Shown here: in pieces, positions 11,544 through 20,800 of the stretch
Position numbering within the stretch: position 1 is the stretch's first letter
Layout of the letters: each line of letters begins with the position of its first letter
From: Dyadobacter pollutisoli
GTDB taxonomy: Bacteria > Bacteroidota > Bacteroidia > Cytophagales > Spirosomataceae
Direction of reading: 5' to 3'
Assembly (NCBI RefSeq): GCF_026625565.1
Contig: NZ_CP112998.1
Span: 684,501-748,500 of the forward strand
Length of the DNA stretch: 64,000 nt
Program-made: the position numbers and the translations under genes
Notes under the pieces: generated by a model
Databases searched by the model: none
The model's input: only the letters and a program-made list of their open reading frames with translations
What the model was told of the DNA's origin: nothing

Positions 11544-11618
11544 AGGATGTTAGCTCAGCTGGTTCAGAGCGCCGCCTTGACAGGGCGGAGGTCAGCGGTT
11601 CGAACCCGCTACGTCCTA
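11544..11618 (+). tRNA. tRNA-Val (anticodon GAC)
   Basis: A full cloverleaf can be drawn. The acceptor AGGATGT pairs with ACGTCCT (one U-G pair), the D stem is GCTC/GAGC, the anticodon stem CCGCC/GGCGG encloses the loop TTGACAG with anticodon GAC, and the T stem AGCGG/CCGCT encloses TTCGAAC. The discriminator is A. It is intact and is not the integration target of the nearby mobile elements. Confidence 0.95.
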
Positions 11619-11666
11619 CCCAAAGAGACCTTTGGTCACAGATTTATAGTTATAAAAACATCTTTG

Positions 11667-11704
11667 AGCTGCACGATGCCGACTAGCATTGTGCAGCTTT
11701 TGTC
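11667..11704 (+). terminator. Terminator after tRNA-Val
   Basis: A 13-base stem (AGCTGCACGATGC with GCATTGTGCAGCT, one G-U pair) with a short loop is followed by a T-run. Confidence 0.8.
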
Positions 11705-11815
11705 CTTTTTAACCTGATAGGGATAATCTATATAAATCGCCCTCATTTGGATAACAATCGATCCGGTTAGTTCAATGGAAAATTCGTAACTTTATTGTGG
11801 CAAGCTGATCATACC

Positions 11816-12355
11816 ATGAAAGCACTTTCATTTTCCCGTGTTGTTTGCGCCCTGTTACTATTGACGTCCTTTTTAGGTTGTTCGGATGATATTACAGTGT
11901 CTGACGGTCAGGAAGTCTTTTTTGAGGTAAATTATTCAAATCAGGCTTGGGGTTATCAGTTCAAGGGCTTTTTGATAGACAAAGACGGGCGCGTCAGAAC
12001 CTATGACAAACCAGATAAATGGATCAATGGACTCAATGAGGCCTCGTTTACCGCCGAAGACCTGCAAGCCAACCTGTCCAAGACAACGCTTTCAAGCTAC
12101 TTGGTACCTGCGGCAGATCTCAGCAAATACATCGCCCAGGCAGCACTGGTAAATGATTCAGATTTTACCAAACCAACCCAGGTCGGTGCGGATGGGGGTG
12201 CCACCAGTTTTTATATTTACCGCTATAACCCTTCATCCAAGGATTACAAAGCAATTTTATTGAAACAAATCGGTGATGTAGAGATCTTCAACAAAGATAC
12301 CGATGCAAAGACTATTGCCGATTGGCTAACGACGCTGGCCGGGGAGATATATTGA
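11816..12355 (+). CDS. Uncharacterised lipoprotein
   Basis: The ATG at 11816 gives a clean lipoprotein signal (MKALSFSRVVCALLLLTS, lipobox FLGC) and about 179 residues; the in-frame ATG at 11795 would only add seven non-signal residues. The mature part is beta-rich with charged loops (FEVNYSNQAWGYQFKGFLID, GATSFYIYRYNPSSKDY). I do not recognise a family. It is the last backbone gene before the mobile-element region. Confidence 0.8.
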   Translation: MKALSFSRVVCALLLLTSFLGCSDDITVSDGQEVFFEVNYSNQAWGYQFKGFLIDKDGRVRTYDKPDKWINGLNEASFTAEDLQANLSKTTLSSYLVPAADLSKYIAQAALVNDSDFTKPTQVGADGGATSFYIYRYNPSSKDYKAILLKQIGDVEIFNKDTDAKTIADWLTTLAGEIY

Positions 12356-12414
12356 CATTTAAACAAAGAGAAAGCGGCTGCACTCGTTGGGTGCACTAGA
12401 TAACTTACTAAAAA

Positions 12415-12457
12415 CAATCAAAACCCTGTAAATCATTGATTTGCAGGGTTTTGATTG
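12415..12457. terminator. Long perfect hairpin after lipoprotein gene
   Basis: CAATCAAAACCCTG at the left pairs with CAGGGTTTTGATTG at the right, with further pairing toward the loop. Because the arms are A/T-rich at both ends, the hairpin has a T-run on either strand and could terminate in both directions. Confidence 0.7.
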
Positions 12458-12645
12458 TTGAGGAAACTGTCAAAATATGCATTTGCTCGCATATTTAAAG
12501 GAGAGTCAATCGAGAGTCTGCTATAAATGAGACATCGACTCCCTTGGAGGGGTGTAATTAATTGTATATCAGCTTGTTTGATCAGTAAACATCTTGATTT
12601 TTTATAACTGCGGACCTACTTTTATTCACATAAAACAGGTTTGTT

Positions 12646-13866
12646 ATGTTAACCAAAACATTCTATTTACTCTTTTATTTAAAGAGGCCGAAAAACTTCG
12701 GTTCTGGCAAAATGCCAGTTTATCTGCGGATCACAGCAAACGGAAAACGTTTCGAATTGACCGTAAAACGGGAATGCGAACCCGAAAAATGGAGCTTGAA
12801 GATGGGAGGAATGATCGGTTCAAAGGAAGAGGCTAAGCGACTCAACTCTTATCTTGACTCTTTGCAAAGTAAAGTCTATGAAGTTCAACAAGTCCTGCTT
12901 AATTGAGGGAAGCCAATCACGGCAGATAGCATTCGAAATATTTTGTTGGGCATTGAAGACCGACCGCGAATGATCCTTGAAATTTTTAAAGAGCACAATG
13001 ACGAAATGCAGGCACTTATCGGAAAGGATTTTGCAAGAAGCACTTATAATCGTTATGAAGCTGCATTCCGCAATGTGAAGGAGTTTTTATTTTTTAAGTA
13101 CAAGGTTTCAGATGTAAGCCTAGATAAATTGGATTACAGTTTGATCTCTGCTTATGCCTTCTATTTGAAAGGGAAGAGGAATATCTCCCATAACACGACG
13201 ATGAAATACCTGGTGTATTTTAAAAAGATTGTCCTGATTTGCGTAAAGAGTGGATGGATTGTTCGTGATCCTTTTTTTGCTTTTAGCATGGCAAAGCAAG
13301 AAGTGGATAGGAGACCACTGGATGATACTGAACTTGGGGCAATAGTTGAAAAGAAATTTCCGAATGAAAGACTAAGGAAGGTCCGCGATATTTTTGTCTT
13401 CTGTTGTTATACTGGACTATCATATGTTGATGTTCAGAAGTTAAAACGATCAGAACTGATTGATGGCATCGACGGGCGTAAGTGGCTGTCAATAAAGAGA
13501 CAAAAGACGGATACACCGTCAAAAATTCCTTTGTTGCCGATTCCTTTAAAAATCTTAGAATGCTATTCTGAGCATATTCAATGTATCAATCAAGATAGGT
13601 TGTTGCCGGTTTTAACCAATCAAAGAATGAATTCCTATTTGAAAGAAATTGCGGACGTCTGTGGAATTGAGCGAAATATAACTTTCCATCTAGCTCGTCA
13701 CACCTTTGCGACGACGGTTACATTGTCAAATAATGTTCCAATCGAGAGCGTTTCGAAAATGTTAGGGCATAAGGATTTAAGGACAACCCAACACTACGCC
13801 AAAATTGTTGATAAGAAAGTAAGTAATGACATGGAAGCGTTACGGAAGAGGCTTGAGACAATATAG
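12646..13866 (+). pseudogene. Tyrosine recombinase/integrase broken by an in-frame TGA
   Basis: Two open stretches (12646-12906 and from about 12907 to 13866) are in the same frame, separated only by the TGA at 12904-12906. Together they would make a roughly 406-residue Bacteroidota integrase: arm-binding domain (KMPVYLRITANGKRFELTV), SAM-like core-binding domain (STYNRYEAAFRNVKEFL), and a catalytic domain with HLARHTFATT and LGHKDLRTTQHYAKI including the Tyr nucleophile. A single substitution would restore it, so it decayed recently. It ends 44 bases before the tRNA-Asn fragment and probably belonged to a different element that used the same site. Confidence 0.85.
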
Positions 13867-13910
13867 AAGAAATTCTTTGTACGGTAGAGAATTGGGAATC
13901 TGGATGCCTT

Positions 13911-14002
13911 TGACTGTTAATCAGAGGGTCGTTGGTTCGAGCCCAACTTCGGGAGCCTGAAAATGAAGCACTTAGCATTAATTTGCTAGGTGCTTTTTTC
14001 TT
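13911..14002 (+). repeat. Left attachment repeat: tRNA-Asn 3' half plus terminator
   Basis: The sequence holds the anticodon arm (GACTGTTAATCAG, anticodon GTT), the T arm (GTTGG-TTCGAGC-CCAAC) and the acceptor 3' strand TTCGGGA of a tRNA-Asn. The 5' half is not present upstream. A terminator hairpin (stem AGCACTTAGCA/TGCTAGGTGCT, then T6) follows at 13967-13999. The same 92 bases recur at 46571. Confidence 0.85.
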
Positions 14003-14004
14003 TA

Positions 14005-14026
14005 GTTGCAATAAAAGTTGCAATAG
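14005..14026 (+). repeat. Paired GTTGCAATA motif near left att (integrase arm-site candidate)
   Basis: GTTGCAATA occurs twice in direct orientation, at 14005 and 14017. A near-identical pair lies at 46426-46446 inside the other end of the element. Short direct repeats beside att cores are typical arm-type binding sites of tyrosine recombinases. Confidence 0.5.
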
Positions 14027-14078
14027 ATAAGAAAGAGGCGGATCAGTCAGAAAAGTTGGGGGGCGATAAAAAAAGTAG

Positions 14079-14459
14079 TTGTTTTGCGATGAATCAATAT
14101 TGAATGCATTGCAAGAGTCCTATTTAGCCCTAGTCCGCTTCCTGTTGCCCGAGGGCATCCTCGATTATTTCGAGCTTTCCAAAATAGTTGAAGGCCTCAC
14201 TGGCCTGAATATTTACCTGGAAGAAAAGAACCTTCCTCCTACCGAATACAAAGACCAAAAATTAGAGTCCAAAGGCTTTCTGCCAGAGATATACATTCAG
14301 GACTTTCCGATTCGTAACCAGCGTGTTACGCTCTGCATTAAGCGTCGCCGCTGGGAGGTCAAGGACACTGGCGAGATAGTGAGCAGAGATTGGAATGTTG
14401 TTCAACAGGGGACTCGGATGACCAAGGAGTTCGCTGATTTTTTAAAAACAATGTATTGA
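14079..14459 (+). CDS. ISAon1-like transposase, N-terminal region (orfA)
   Basis: A 126-residue protein (MFCDESILNALQESYLALVR ... GTRMTKEFADFLKTMY) of the kind annotated as the ISAon1-family transposase N-terminal region. It probably holds the DNA-binding part. It ends TGA at 14457, and the catalytic ORF continues in the +1 frame. A TTTTTTAAAAAC tract lies just before the stop, so a fused product by frameshifting is possible. The second copy is almost identical but has several synonymous changes and few amino-acid changes. Confidence 0.85.
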   Translation: MFCDESILNALQESYLALVRFLLPEGILDYFELSKIVEGLTGLNIYLEEKNLPPTEYKDQKLESKGFLPEIYIQDFPIRNQRVTLCIKRRRWEVKDTGEIVSRDWNVVQQGTRMTKEFADFLKTMY

Positions 14460-14592
14460 TAATAATCCCGTCAGTTGTTCACAGCTAGGCAAATACTTTC
14501 ATCTCGACGGCAAACAGCTTCAACAGCAATACAAGGACCACATCAGTGATTACAAAGACTGGGACCAGCGCGAGCATGCTGCTGAATGGCTT

Positions 14593-15438
14593 TTGTATCC
14601 AGAAAACACCGGTCCATATTTAAGTATTGACGAAACTTCACTATCCAATGGCGAACTTTACACGATTGTAACTAATAAGGCTGCAAAAGGTAGAAAAGGC
14701 TCTTTGCTGGCAATGATAAAGGGTACGCAAGCAGCATCAGTGATTGAGGTTTTGCGAAAAATTCCCAAGCGTATTCGCAGCAAAGTGCGGGAAGTAACGC
14801 TGGATATGGCTGCCAATATGGGAATGATAGTCAGTCGGTGTTTCTCCAAAGCAGCAAAGGTTATAGACCGGTTTCACGTTCAAAAACTTGCTTATGATGC
14901 TGTCCAGGAAATCAGGATCAAACATCGTTGGCAAGCTCTGGATCAAGAGAATCAGGCTATTGAAGCTGCAAAGCAGGCAGGTGTGCCATACGAACCTGAA
15001 ATTCTTGCAAACGGTGATACAATCAAGCAGCTATTGGTCAGAAGCCGTTATTTGTTATTTAAGCACTGCGACAAATGGACTGCTTCGCAAATCCAGCGTT
15101 CCAGATTGCTCTTTGAGCGTTATCCGCTCATAAACCAAGCCTACAAGCTGGCGACAGGATTAGGGACAATTTTTAGGACTTGTAAATCAAAAGAACATGC
15201 CTTCAAAAAGCTTGCGCTCTGGTACAATCAAGTGGAAGATTGCGGCCTTGATTCTTTCAAAACCGTTGCCAAATCTATTCAAACCCACTATCTGGACATT
15301 CTGAACTTCTTCAATAACAGAAGCACGAATGCTTCGGCTGAGTCCTTCAATGCGAAGATCAAGGCTTTTAGGTCGTCATCCAGAGGAGTGAGAGATATTC
15401 CATTTTTCCTATTCAGGCTTACCAAACTCTATGCTTAA
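14593..15438 (+). CDS. ISAon1-like DDE transposase, catalytic part (orfB)
   Basis: A DDE_Tnp_ISL3-type catalytic domain: first Asp in LSIDETSLSNGELYT, second Asp in VTLDMAANMG followed by DRFHVQKLAYDA, and Glu in NASAESFNAKIKAFR. The TTG at 14593 is only the first start codon of the frame. The frame is open from 14446, and the upstream residues (GKYFHLDGKQLQQQYKDH) are typical of the family, so the true product probably starts earlier or is made as an orfA-orfB fusion. No breaks are seen, so the copy may be active. Confidence 0.85.
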   Translation: MYPENTGPYLSIDETSLSNGELYTIVTNKAAKGRKGSLLAMIKGTQAASVIEVLRKIPKRIRSKVREVTLDMAANMGMIVSRCFSKAAKVIDRFHVQKLAYDAVQEIRIKHRWQALDQENQAIEAAKQAGVPYEPEILANGDTIKQLLVRSRYLLFKHCDKWTASQIQRSRLLFERYPLINQAYKLATGLGTIFRTCKSKEHAFKKLALWYNQVEDCGLDSFKTVAKSIQTHYLDILNFFNNRSTNASAESFNAKIKAFRSSSRGVRDIPFFLFRLTKLYA

Positions 15439-15465
15439 TATTCCCCCAGATTTTCTGCTTGATCC

Positions 15466-15616
15466 AAAGAGGCATTTTGGCCAAAAGATTGAAAAGGTTG
15501 AAGTAGCATTTCTGTCTGAGTTGCAATACCTCATTTCGATTTATCTTTTCAACGCTGGTCTCGCGCACCACCTTGGCTAACATTTTCGTAATTCTCCTGC
15601 TCATGGCATCGTTCAG
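15466..15616 (-). pseudogene. Gene fragment cut by the two IS copies
   Basis: The 151 bases between the two IS elements read open on the minus strand (NDAMSRRITKMLAKVVRE, then LRQKCYFNLFNLLAKMPL). If both IS copies and one copy of each target duplication are removed, this frame continues rightward into EVKHNVVHIGDLNDAMS and leftward toward the att repeat. It therefore looks like an ancestral ORF near the left end of the element, disrupted by both insertions. I do not recognise the family. Confidence 0.45.
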
Positions 15617-15655
15617 GGATCAGTCAGAAAAGTTGGGGGGCGATAAAAAAAGTAG

Positions 15656-16036
15656 TTGTTTTGCGATGAATCAATATTGAATGCATTGCAAGAGTCCTAT
15701 TTAGCCCTAGTCCGCTTCCTGTTGCCCGAGGGCATCCTCGATTATTTCGAGCTTTCCAAAATAGTTGAAGGCCTCACTGGCCTGAATATTTACCTGGAAG
15801 AAAAGAACCTTCCTCCTGCCGAATACAAGGATCAAAAATTAGAGTCCAAAGGCTTTTTACCCGAGATATACATTCAGGATTTTCCGATTCGTAACCAACG
15901 TGTCACACTCTGTATCAAGCGCCGCCGGTGGGAAGTCAAGGACACCGGCGACATTGTTAGCAGGGATTGGAATGTAGTGCAACAGGGAACTCGGATGACC
16001 AAGGAGTTCGCTGATTTTTTAAAAACAATGTATTGA
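15656..16036 (+). CDS. ISAon1-like transposase, N-terminal region (orfA), copy 2
   Basis: A 126-residue protein differing from the copy-1 orfA at only two residues (PPAEY for PPTEY, TGDIV for TGEIV), although many synonymous sites differ between about 15820 and 15990. This local divergence, against near-identity elsewhere, suggests gene conversion or recombination between related IS copies. The stop and the T6A5 tract before it are conserved. Confidence 0.85.
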   Translation: MFCDESILNALQESYLALVRFLLPEGILDYFELSKIVEGLTGLNIYLEEKNLPPAEYKDQKLESKGFLPEIYIQDFPIRNQRVTLCIKRRRWEVKDTGDIVSRDWNVVQQGTRMTKEFADFLKTMY

Positions 16037-16169
16037 TAATAATCCCGTCAGTTGTTCACAGCTAGGCAAATACTTTCATCTCGACGGCAAACAGCTTCAA
16101 CAGCAATACAAGGACCACATCAGTGATTACAAAGACTGGGACCAGCGCGAGCATGCTGCTGAATGGCTT

Positions 16170-17015
16170 TTGTATCCAGAAAACACCGGTCCATATTTAA
16201 GTATTGACGAAACTTCACTATCCAATGGCGAACTTTACACGATTGTAACTAATAAGGCTGCAAAAGGTAGAAAAGGCTCTTTGCTGGCAATGATAAAGGG
16301 TACGCAAGCAGCATCAGTGATTGAGGTTTTGCGAAAAATTCCCAAGCGTATTCGCAGCAAAGTGCGGGAAGTAACACAGGATATGGCTGCCAATATGGGA
16401 ATGATAGTCAGTCGGTGTTTCTCCAAAGCAGCAAAGGTTATAGACCGGTTTCACGTTCAAAAACTTGCTTATGATGCTGTCCAGGAAATCAGGATCAAAC
16501 ATCGTTGGCAAGCTCTGGATCAAGAGAATCAGGCTATTGAAGCTGCAAAGCAGGCAGGTGTGCCATACGAACCTGAAATTCTTGCAAACGGTGATACAAT
16601 CAAGCAGCTATTGGTCAGAAGCCGTTATTTGTTATTTAAGCACTGCGACAAATGGACTGCTTCGCAAATCCAGCGTTCCAGATTGCTCTTTGAGCGTTAT
16701 CCGCTCATAAACCAAGCCTACAAGCTGGCGACAGGATTAGGGACAATTTTTAGGACTTGTAAATCAAAAGAACATGCCTTCAAAAAGCTTGCGCTCTGGT
16801 ACAATCAAGTGGAAGATTGCGGCCTTGATTCTTTCAAAACCGTTGCCAAATCTATTCAAACCCACTATCTGGACATTCTGAACTTCTTCAATAACAGAAG
16901 CACGAATGCTTCGGCTGAGTCCTTCAATGCGAAGATCAAGGCTTTTAGGTCGTCATCCAGAGGCGTTCGGGATATCCCATTCTTCCTATTCAGGCTTACG
17001 AAACTCTATGCTTAA
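16170..17015 (+). CDS. ISAon1-like DDE transposase, catalytic part (orfB), copy 2
   Basis: Identical to the copy-1 catalytic ORF except VTQDMAANMG in place of VTLDMAANMG next to the second catalytic Asp. The catalytic DDE residues are kept. As in copy 1, the listed TTG start is arbitrary and the frame extends upstream toward the end of orfA. Confidence 0.85.
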   Translation: MYPENTGPYLSIDETSLSNGELYTIVTNKAAKGRKGSLLAMIKGTQAASVIEVLRKIPKRIRSKVREVTQDMAANMGMIVSRCFSKAAKVIDRFHVQKLAYDAVQEIRIKHRWQALDQENQAIEAAKQAGVPYEPEILANGDTIKQLLVRSRYLLFKHCDKWTASQIQRSRLLFERYPLINQAYKLATGLGTIFRTCKSKEHAFKKLALWYNQVEDCGLDSFKTVAKSIQTHYLDILNFFNNRSTNASAESFNAKIKAFRSSSRGVRDIPFFLFRLTKLYA

Positions 17016-17098
17016 CTCCCCCCAGATTTTCAGCTTGATCCTCGTTCAGGTCGCCAATATGAACTACATTGTGTTTTACTTCCCTCTTAAAAAAAGTT

Positions 17099-17824
17099 AT
17101 GAACTCAGCCAATTTGAACGAGCAGCTTCGAAACCTCTACCTTGAAGAGCTCCCTGAAATTTACAATACAATCAATACGCATGCGACGCCTTTACAGGTT
17201 GAGAGAATGCATGGACCGTTCATGATGCATGTCTATCCTGAATACACTGAGTCCAGAAAGAAACTAATGTTTGTGGGAATGGAAACTCATGGATGGGAGG
17301 ATTTCAAACCAAATGAAGATCTTCTAGACACGCATCGGCGACTTACATCGGGATATGAATCTTTCATGACAAATCGTGAACAGCCTAATTCTCCGTTTTG
17401 GTGGTTCATAAGGGATTTAAACCAAAGCTATGGGCAGGGAGACCTTAACAAAACGGTTCTTTGGACAAACTTGTCGAAAATTGATATTGAAAAAAATCGA
17501 CCTACTGGGAAGTTGTATGATAACTCGATGAACGCATTTATCAGCCTTCTCTCTAAAGAAATTAGTATTGTAAAACCGGATATCCTCATTATTATGACGA
17601 CAAGTCCTAATTACGGTTATCACGTGAGAGAATACTTTGGCGTTCATACAGGAGATGCAGCCATAGAGACGATAATTCCAAGGTTATTATACAAGTGGTC
17701 TTCGGAAAAGCTCCCATTTGACACTTTCCAAATTTGCCATCCCAACAGCCTTCGTTTCAAAAAGGGAGGTTTCACGGTAAATGCAAGCTCAATTATCAAA
17801 ATGATCAATCAATTGGCTCAATAG
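17099..17824 (+). CDS. Unknown protein, distantly uracil-DNA-glycosylase-like, upstream of hsdR
   Basis: About 241 residues from the ATG at 17099 (MNSANLNEQLRNLYLEELPE). I do not recognise the family. The layout resembles the uracil-DNA-glycosylase superfamily fold: a first strand with a glycine turn (KKLMFVGMETHGW), a central KTVLWTNLSKID segment, a buried strand IVKPDILIIMTTSPNYG, and a late histidine motif, QICHPNSLRF. Canonical catalytic motifs are not exact, so activity is uncertain. It lies 57 bases upstream of hsdR on the same strand and is A+T-rich like its neighbours, which points to a defence-associated gene. Confidence 0.55.
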   Translation: MNSANLNEQLRNLYLEELPEIYNTINTHATPLQVERMHGPFMMHVYPEYTESRKKLMFVGMETHGWEDFKPNEDLLDTHRRLTSGYESFMTNREQPNSPFWWFIRDLNQSYGQGDLNKTVLWTNLSKIDIEKNRPTGKLYDNSMNAFISLLSKEISIVKPDILIIMTTSPNYGYHVREYFGVHTGDAAIETIIPRLLYKWSSEKLPFDTFQICHPNSLRFKKGGFTVNASSIIKMINQLAQ

Positions 17825-17881
17825 CCAAATTCAGGTAAATGTTTTAGTGTTTGATCTTTATGATTCAACGAAACCTACTCC

Positions 17882-20800
17882 ATGACGAATTCTTCAAACT
17901 TTACTTTCCTGGAATCTGAATTCCCCATTCTATATAACATTGGAATATCAGCAGAGTATAATTTACACCAAGATCCTGCGGCTTCGTTATGGAAAATTCG
18001 GGTGTTTGGCGAAAGAATCACGGAAATATTATTTAAAGAACACGCACTGCAATTTCCTGTCGACAATACTTTCGCAAATCGGTTGAGGCTGCTGGGTTTT
18101 GAAAATATTCTTCCACAAGCATTAAAGGATCTGTTTTACTATGTTAGAACGCGAGGGAATAAAGCATCACATGACCATGTAGGCACTTATCAGGAAGCTA
18201 AGGAAGCCTTACTTGCTGCTTTCCAAATTTCCAAGTGGTTTTACGAAACTTACTCCACAGAAAACGATGATGTTTTCAGGCTTTCGTTTGTTGAGCCTCA
18301 AAATCTGGATGCCCGCCACGCATTGCATCTTCTTGAAACTGACTATGGCGATCTGGAAGAGAAATATAATAAGCTACTTTCAGAGCGAAATACAAATGGT
18401 CTCTCCACAGAAAAACAACAGATCATTCAGCAACGGTCTGAGAAAGCTGCACGAAAAATCGAGTGGTCTGAGGCTGCAACGCGTCAACTCATCGATCAGC
18501 AACTCAGGAGAGCGGGGTGGGAAGTCGATACTGACCTATTGAATTACAAGAAAAACAAAACTTTACCACAAAGAGGTAAGGCAATGGCTATTGCAGAATG
18601 GCCTGCCGGAAGTCTTTGGGCGGATTATGCACTTTTCATTGGTACGGAGCTCTACGGTATAATCGAAGCAAAAAAATATGCTCAGGACATTTCCACTGAC
18701 TTAGGCCAATCCAAGGCGTACGCAAAAGAAGTTCAACTTTTACCAGAGACTGCCTTCTTAGGAACGTGGGATGGCAACAAGGTTCCGTTCCTGTTTTCTA
18801 CAAATGGCCGGGAATATCTGGAACAGATTAAAACCAAAAGCGGGGTTTGGTTTTTGGACGTACGAAACAAGAATAATCACGCAAAAGCTTTGCATGGCTG
18901 GTACTCACCAGACGGTTTAAAGAAACTGCGAATCCAGGATATCGAGGAGTCAAACAAAAAATTACAAGAAATACCGCTAGATTTCCTTTCTCAAAAAAGT
19001 GGATTAGGCCTACGTGAGTATCAATTGAAGGCGATTCAGGCGGTTGAACAAAAAATTATCAGCAATCCCATTGAGCGAAAAGCGCTGCTTGCAATGGCGA
19101 CCGGTACCGGAAAAACCCGAACCATCATCGGATTGTGTTACCACCTGATTCAGACCAACCGCTTCAACAGAATTCTGTTCCTCGTTGACCGTACTTTGCT
19201 CGGTACGCAAGCCTTGGATGCGTTCAAAGACAATAAGGTTTACAGCCTGAATACCTTCACGGAAGTATATAAGATCAGCAGCTTGAAAGACGCCATTCCC
19301 GATACGGATACGCGACTGCATTTTGCCACCGTACAAAGTATGGTCAAACGATTGTACAATAATGATAGCGAATCCGACTTGCCGCCGGTCGATCAATACG
19401 ATTGCATCATCATCGACGAAGCTCACAGGGGGTACTTGCTCGATAGGGAGATTGATGAAGATGATCTTCACTTTAAATCGCAGATGGATTATGTAAGCAA
19501 ATACCGGATGGTGCTGGACTATTTCGATGCTTACGTAATTGGCTTGACTGCCACACCAGCTTTACATACTACCGAAATATTCGGAAAGCCAGTCTACACC
19601 TACTCTTACAGGGAGGCAGTCATTGATGGTTTTCTGATCGATCACGATCCGCCGACACTCATTAAAACAAAACTAAGTGAGGAAGGTATTGAGTGGAAAG
19701 CCGGCGAAAGACCAAAATCTTTCGATAAGGAAAATAACACCGTTATTGAGCTGGATGAACTCGAAGATGAATTGCAGATTGATGTATCCGGCTTCAACAA
19801 AAAGGTAATTACCGAAAGCTTCAACCGGACAGTGATACAGCAACTGGTGAAAGAACTTGATCCGGATGGTGATGAAAAAACACTAGTGTTTGCAGCGACC
19901 AATGCTCATGCAGATATGGTCGTGTCGCTGTTCAAAGAAGAGTTCTTAAACCTGGGCGCCCAGTTTCCTGATGATGCGATTATGAAAATCACCGGAAGCT
20001 TGTACGATCCGCAGACAGAAGTTACCAAGTTCAAAAATGAAAAATACCCAACAATTGTCGTAACCGTCGATCTGTTAACCACCGGTATAGATGTACCGGC
20101 GATCTGTAACATTGTCTTTTTACGCAGGGTAAAATCCCGCATACTTTTCGAACAAATGCTGGGACGGGCTACACGGCGTTGTGATGAAATCGGGAAAAAG
20201 GTTTTCAGAATCTACGACGCAGTCAAAATTTATGATACCCTGGAAAAGTATTCGCAGATGAAACCTGTGGTGGTCAACCCCACTGAAACCTTTGTGAAGC
20301 TGGCCTATGAATTGGAACATATAGACAGCGATGCCCGCGCCTGGCGGCAGATCGAACAAATTATTGCTAAACTGCAACGCAAGAAGAAGCAAATGAGCGA
20401 ATACAATTTGAATGAATTTACATATCGGCTAGGCGGAGTAAACATAGACGAGTTCGCCCAGAACCTACGGAAAAACCCGTTACCTGAAAGTCTTGAGAAA
20501 ATTCAGCAACTAAGCAGCCTGTGGAATTTCCTGGATGAGAAAATTTCGTCGGACCGACCACTTTACTTTTCGGAGCACCAGGATGAATACCTTCGGACCG
20601 AAACTGGCTATGGAAACACAGAGAGGCCGGAAGATTACCTCGAAAGTTTTACTCGATTTATAAAGGAAAACCAGAACAAGATCAGCGCGTTACAAATTGT
20701 CTGTACCCGACCGGAGCAACTTGATCGACGTTCCTTAAAGGAATTGTTGATAGCTTTGGCCGACCAGGGCTTCGAGCCTCGTATGGTAAAAGCAGCTTGG

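Larger units (their letters stand above)
14040..15465 (+). mobile_element. ISL3-type (ISAon1-like) insertion sequence, copy 1
   Basis: The 1,426-bp element starts GGATCAGTCAGAAAAG and ends with the imperfect inverted match ending in GATCC. It is flanked by a perfect 8-bp target duplication, AAAGAGGC, at 14032-14039 and 15466-15473. It carries two ORFs in different frames. An 8-bp duplication is what ISL3-family elements produce. Confidence 0.9.
15617..17041 (+). mobile_element. ISL3-type (ISAon1-like) insertion sequence, copy 2
   Basis: A 1,425-bp near-duplicate of copy 1 in the same orientation, with the same GGATCAGTCAGAAAAG start and GATCC end. It has its own perfect 8-bp target duplication, TCGTTCAG, at 15609-15616 and 17042-17049. 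The different duplications show two separate insertions 151 bp apart, not a tandem duplication. Confidence 0.9.

Noticed and set aside
13881..13958. Intact tRNA-Asn at the left repeat
   Set aside because: GGTAGAG upstream loosely recalls a D arm, but no 5' acceptor strand TCCCGAA and no D stem can be drawn; only the 3' half is real.
13718..14023. Minus-strand ORF containing SRSWARTNDPLINSQ
   Set aside because: This is the antisense reading of the tRNA-Asn fragment, a well-known false ORF.
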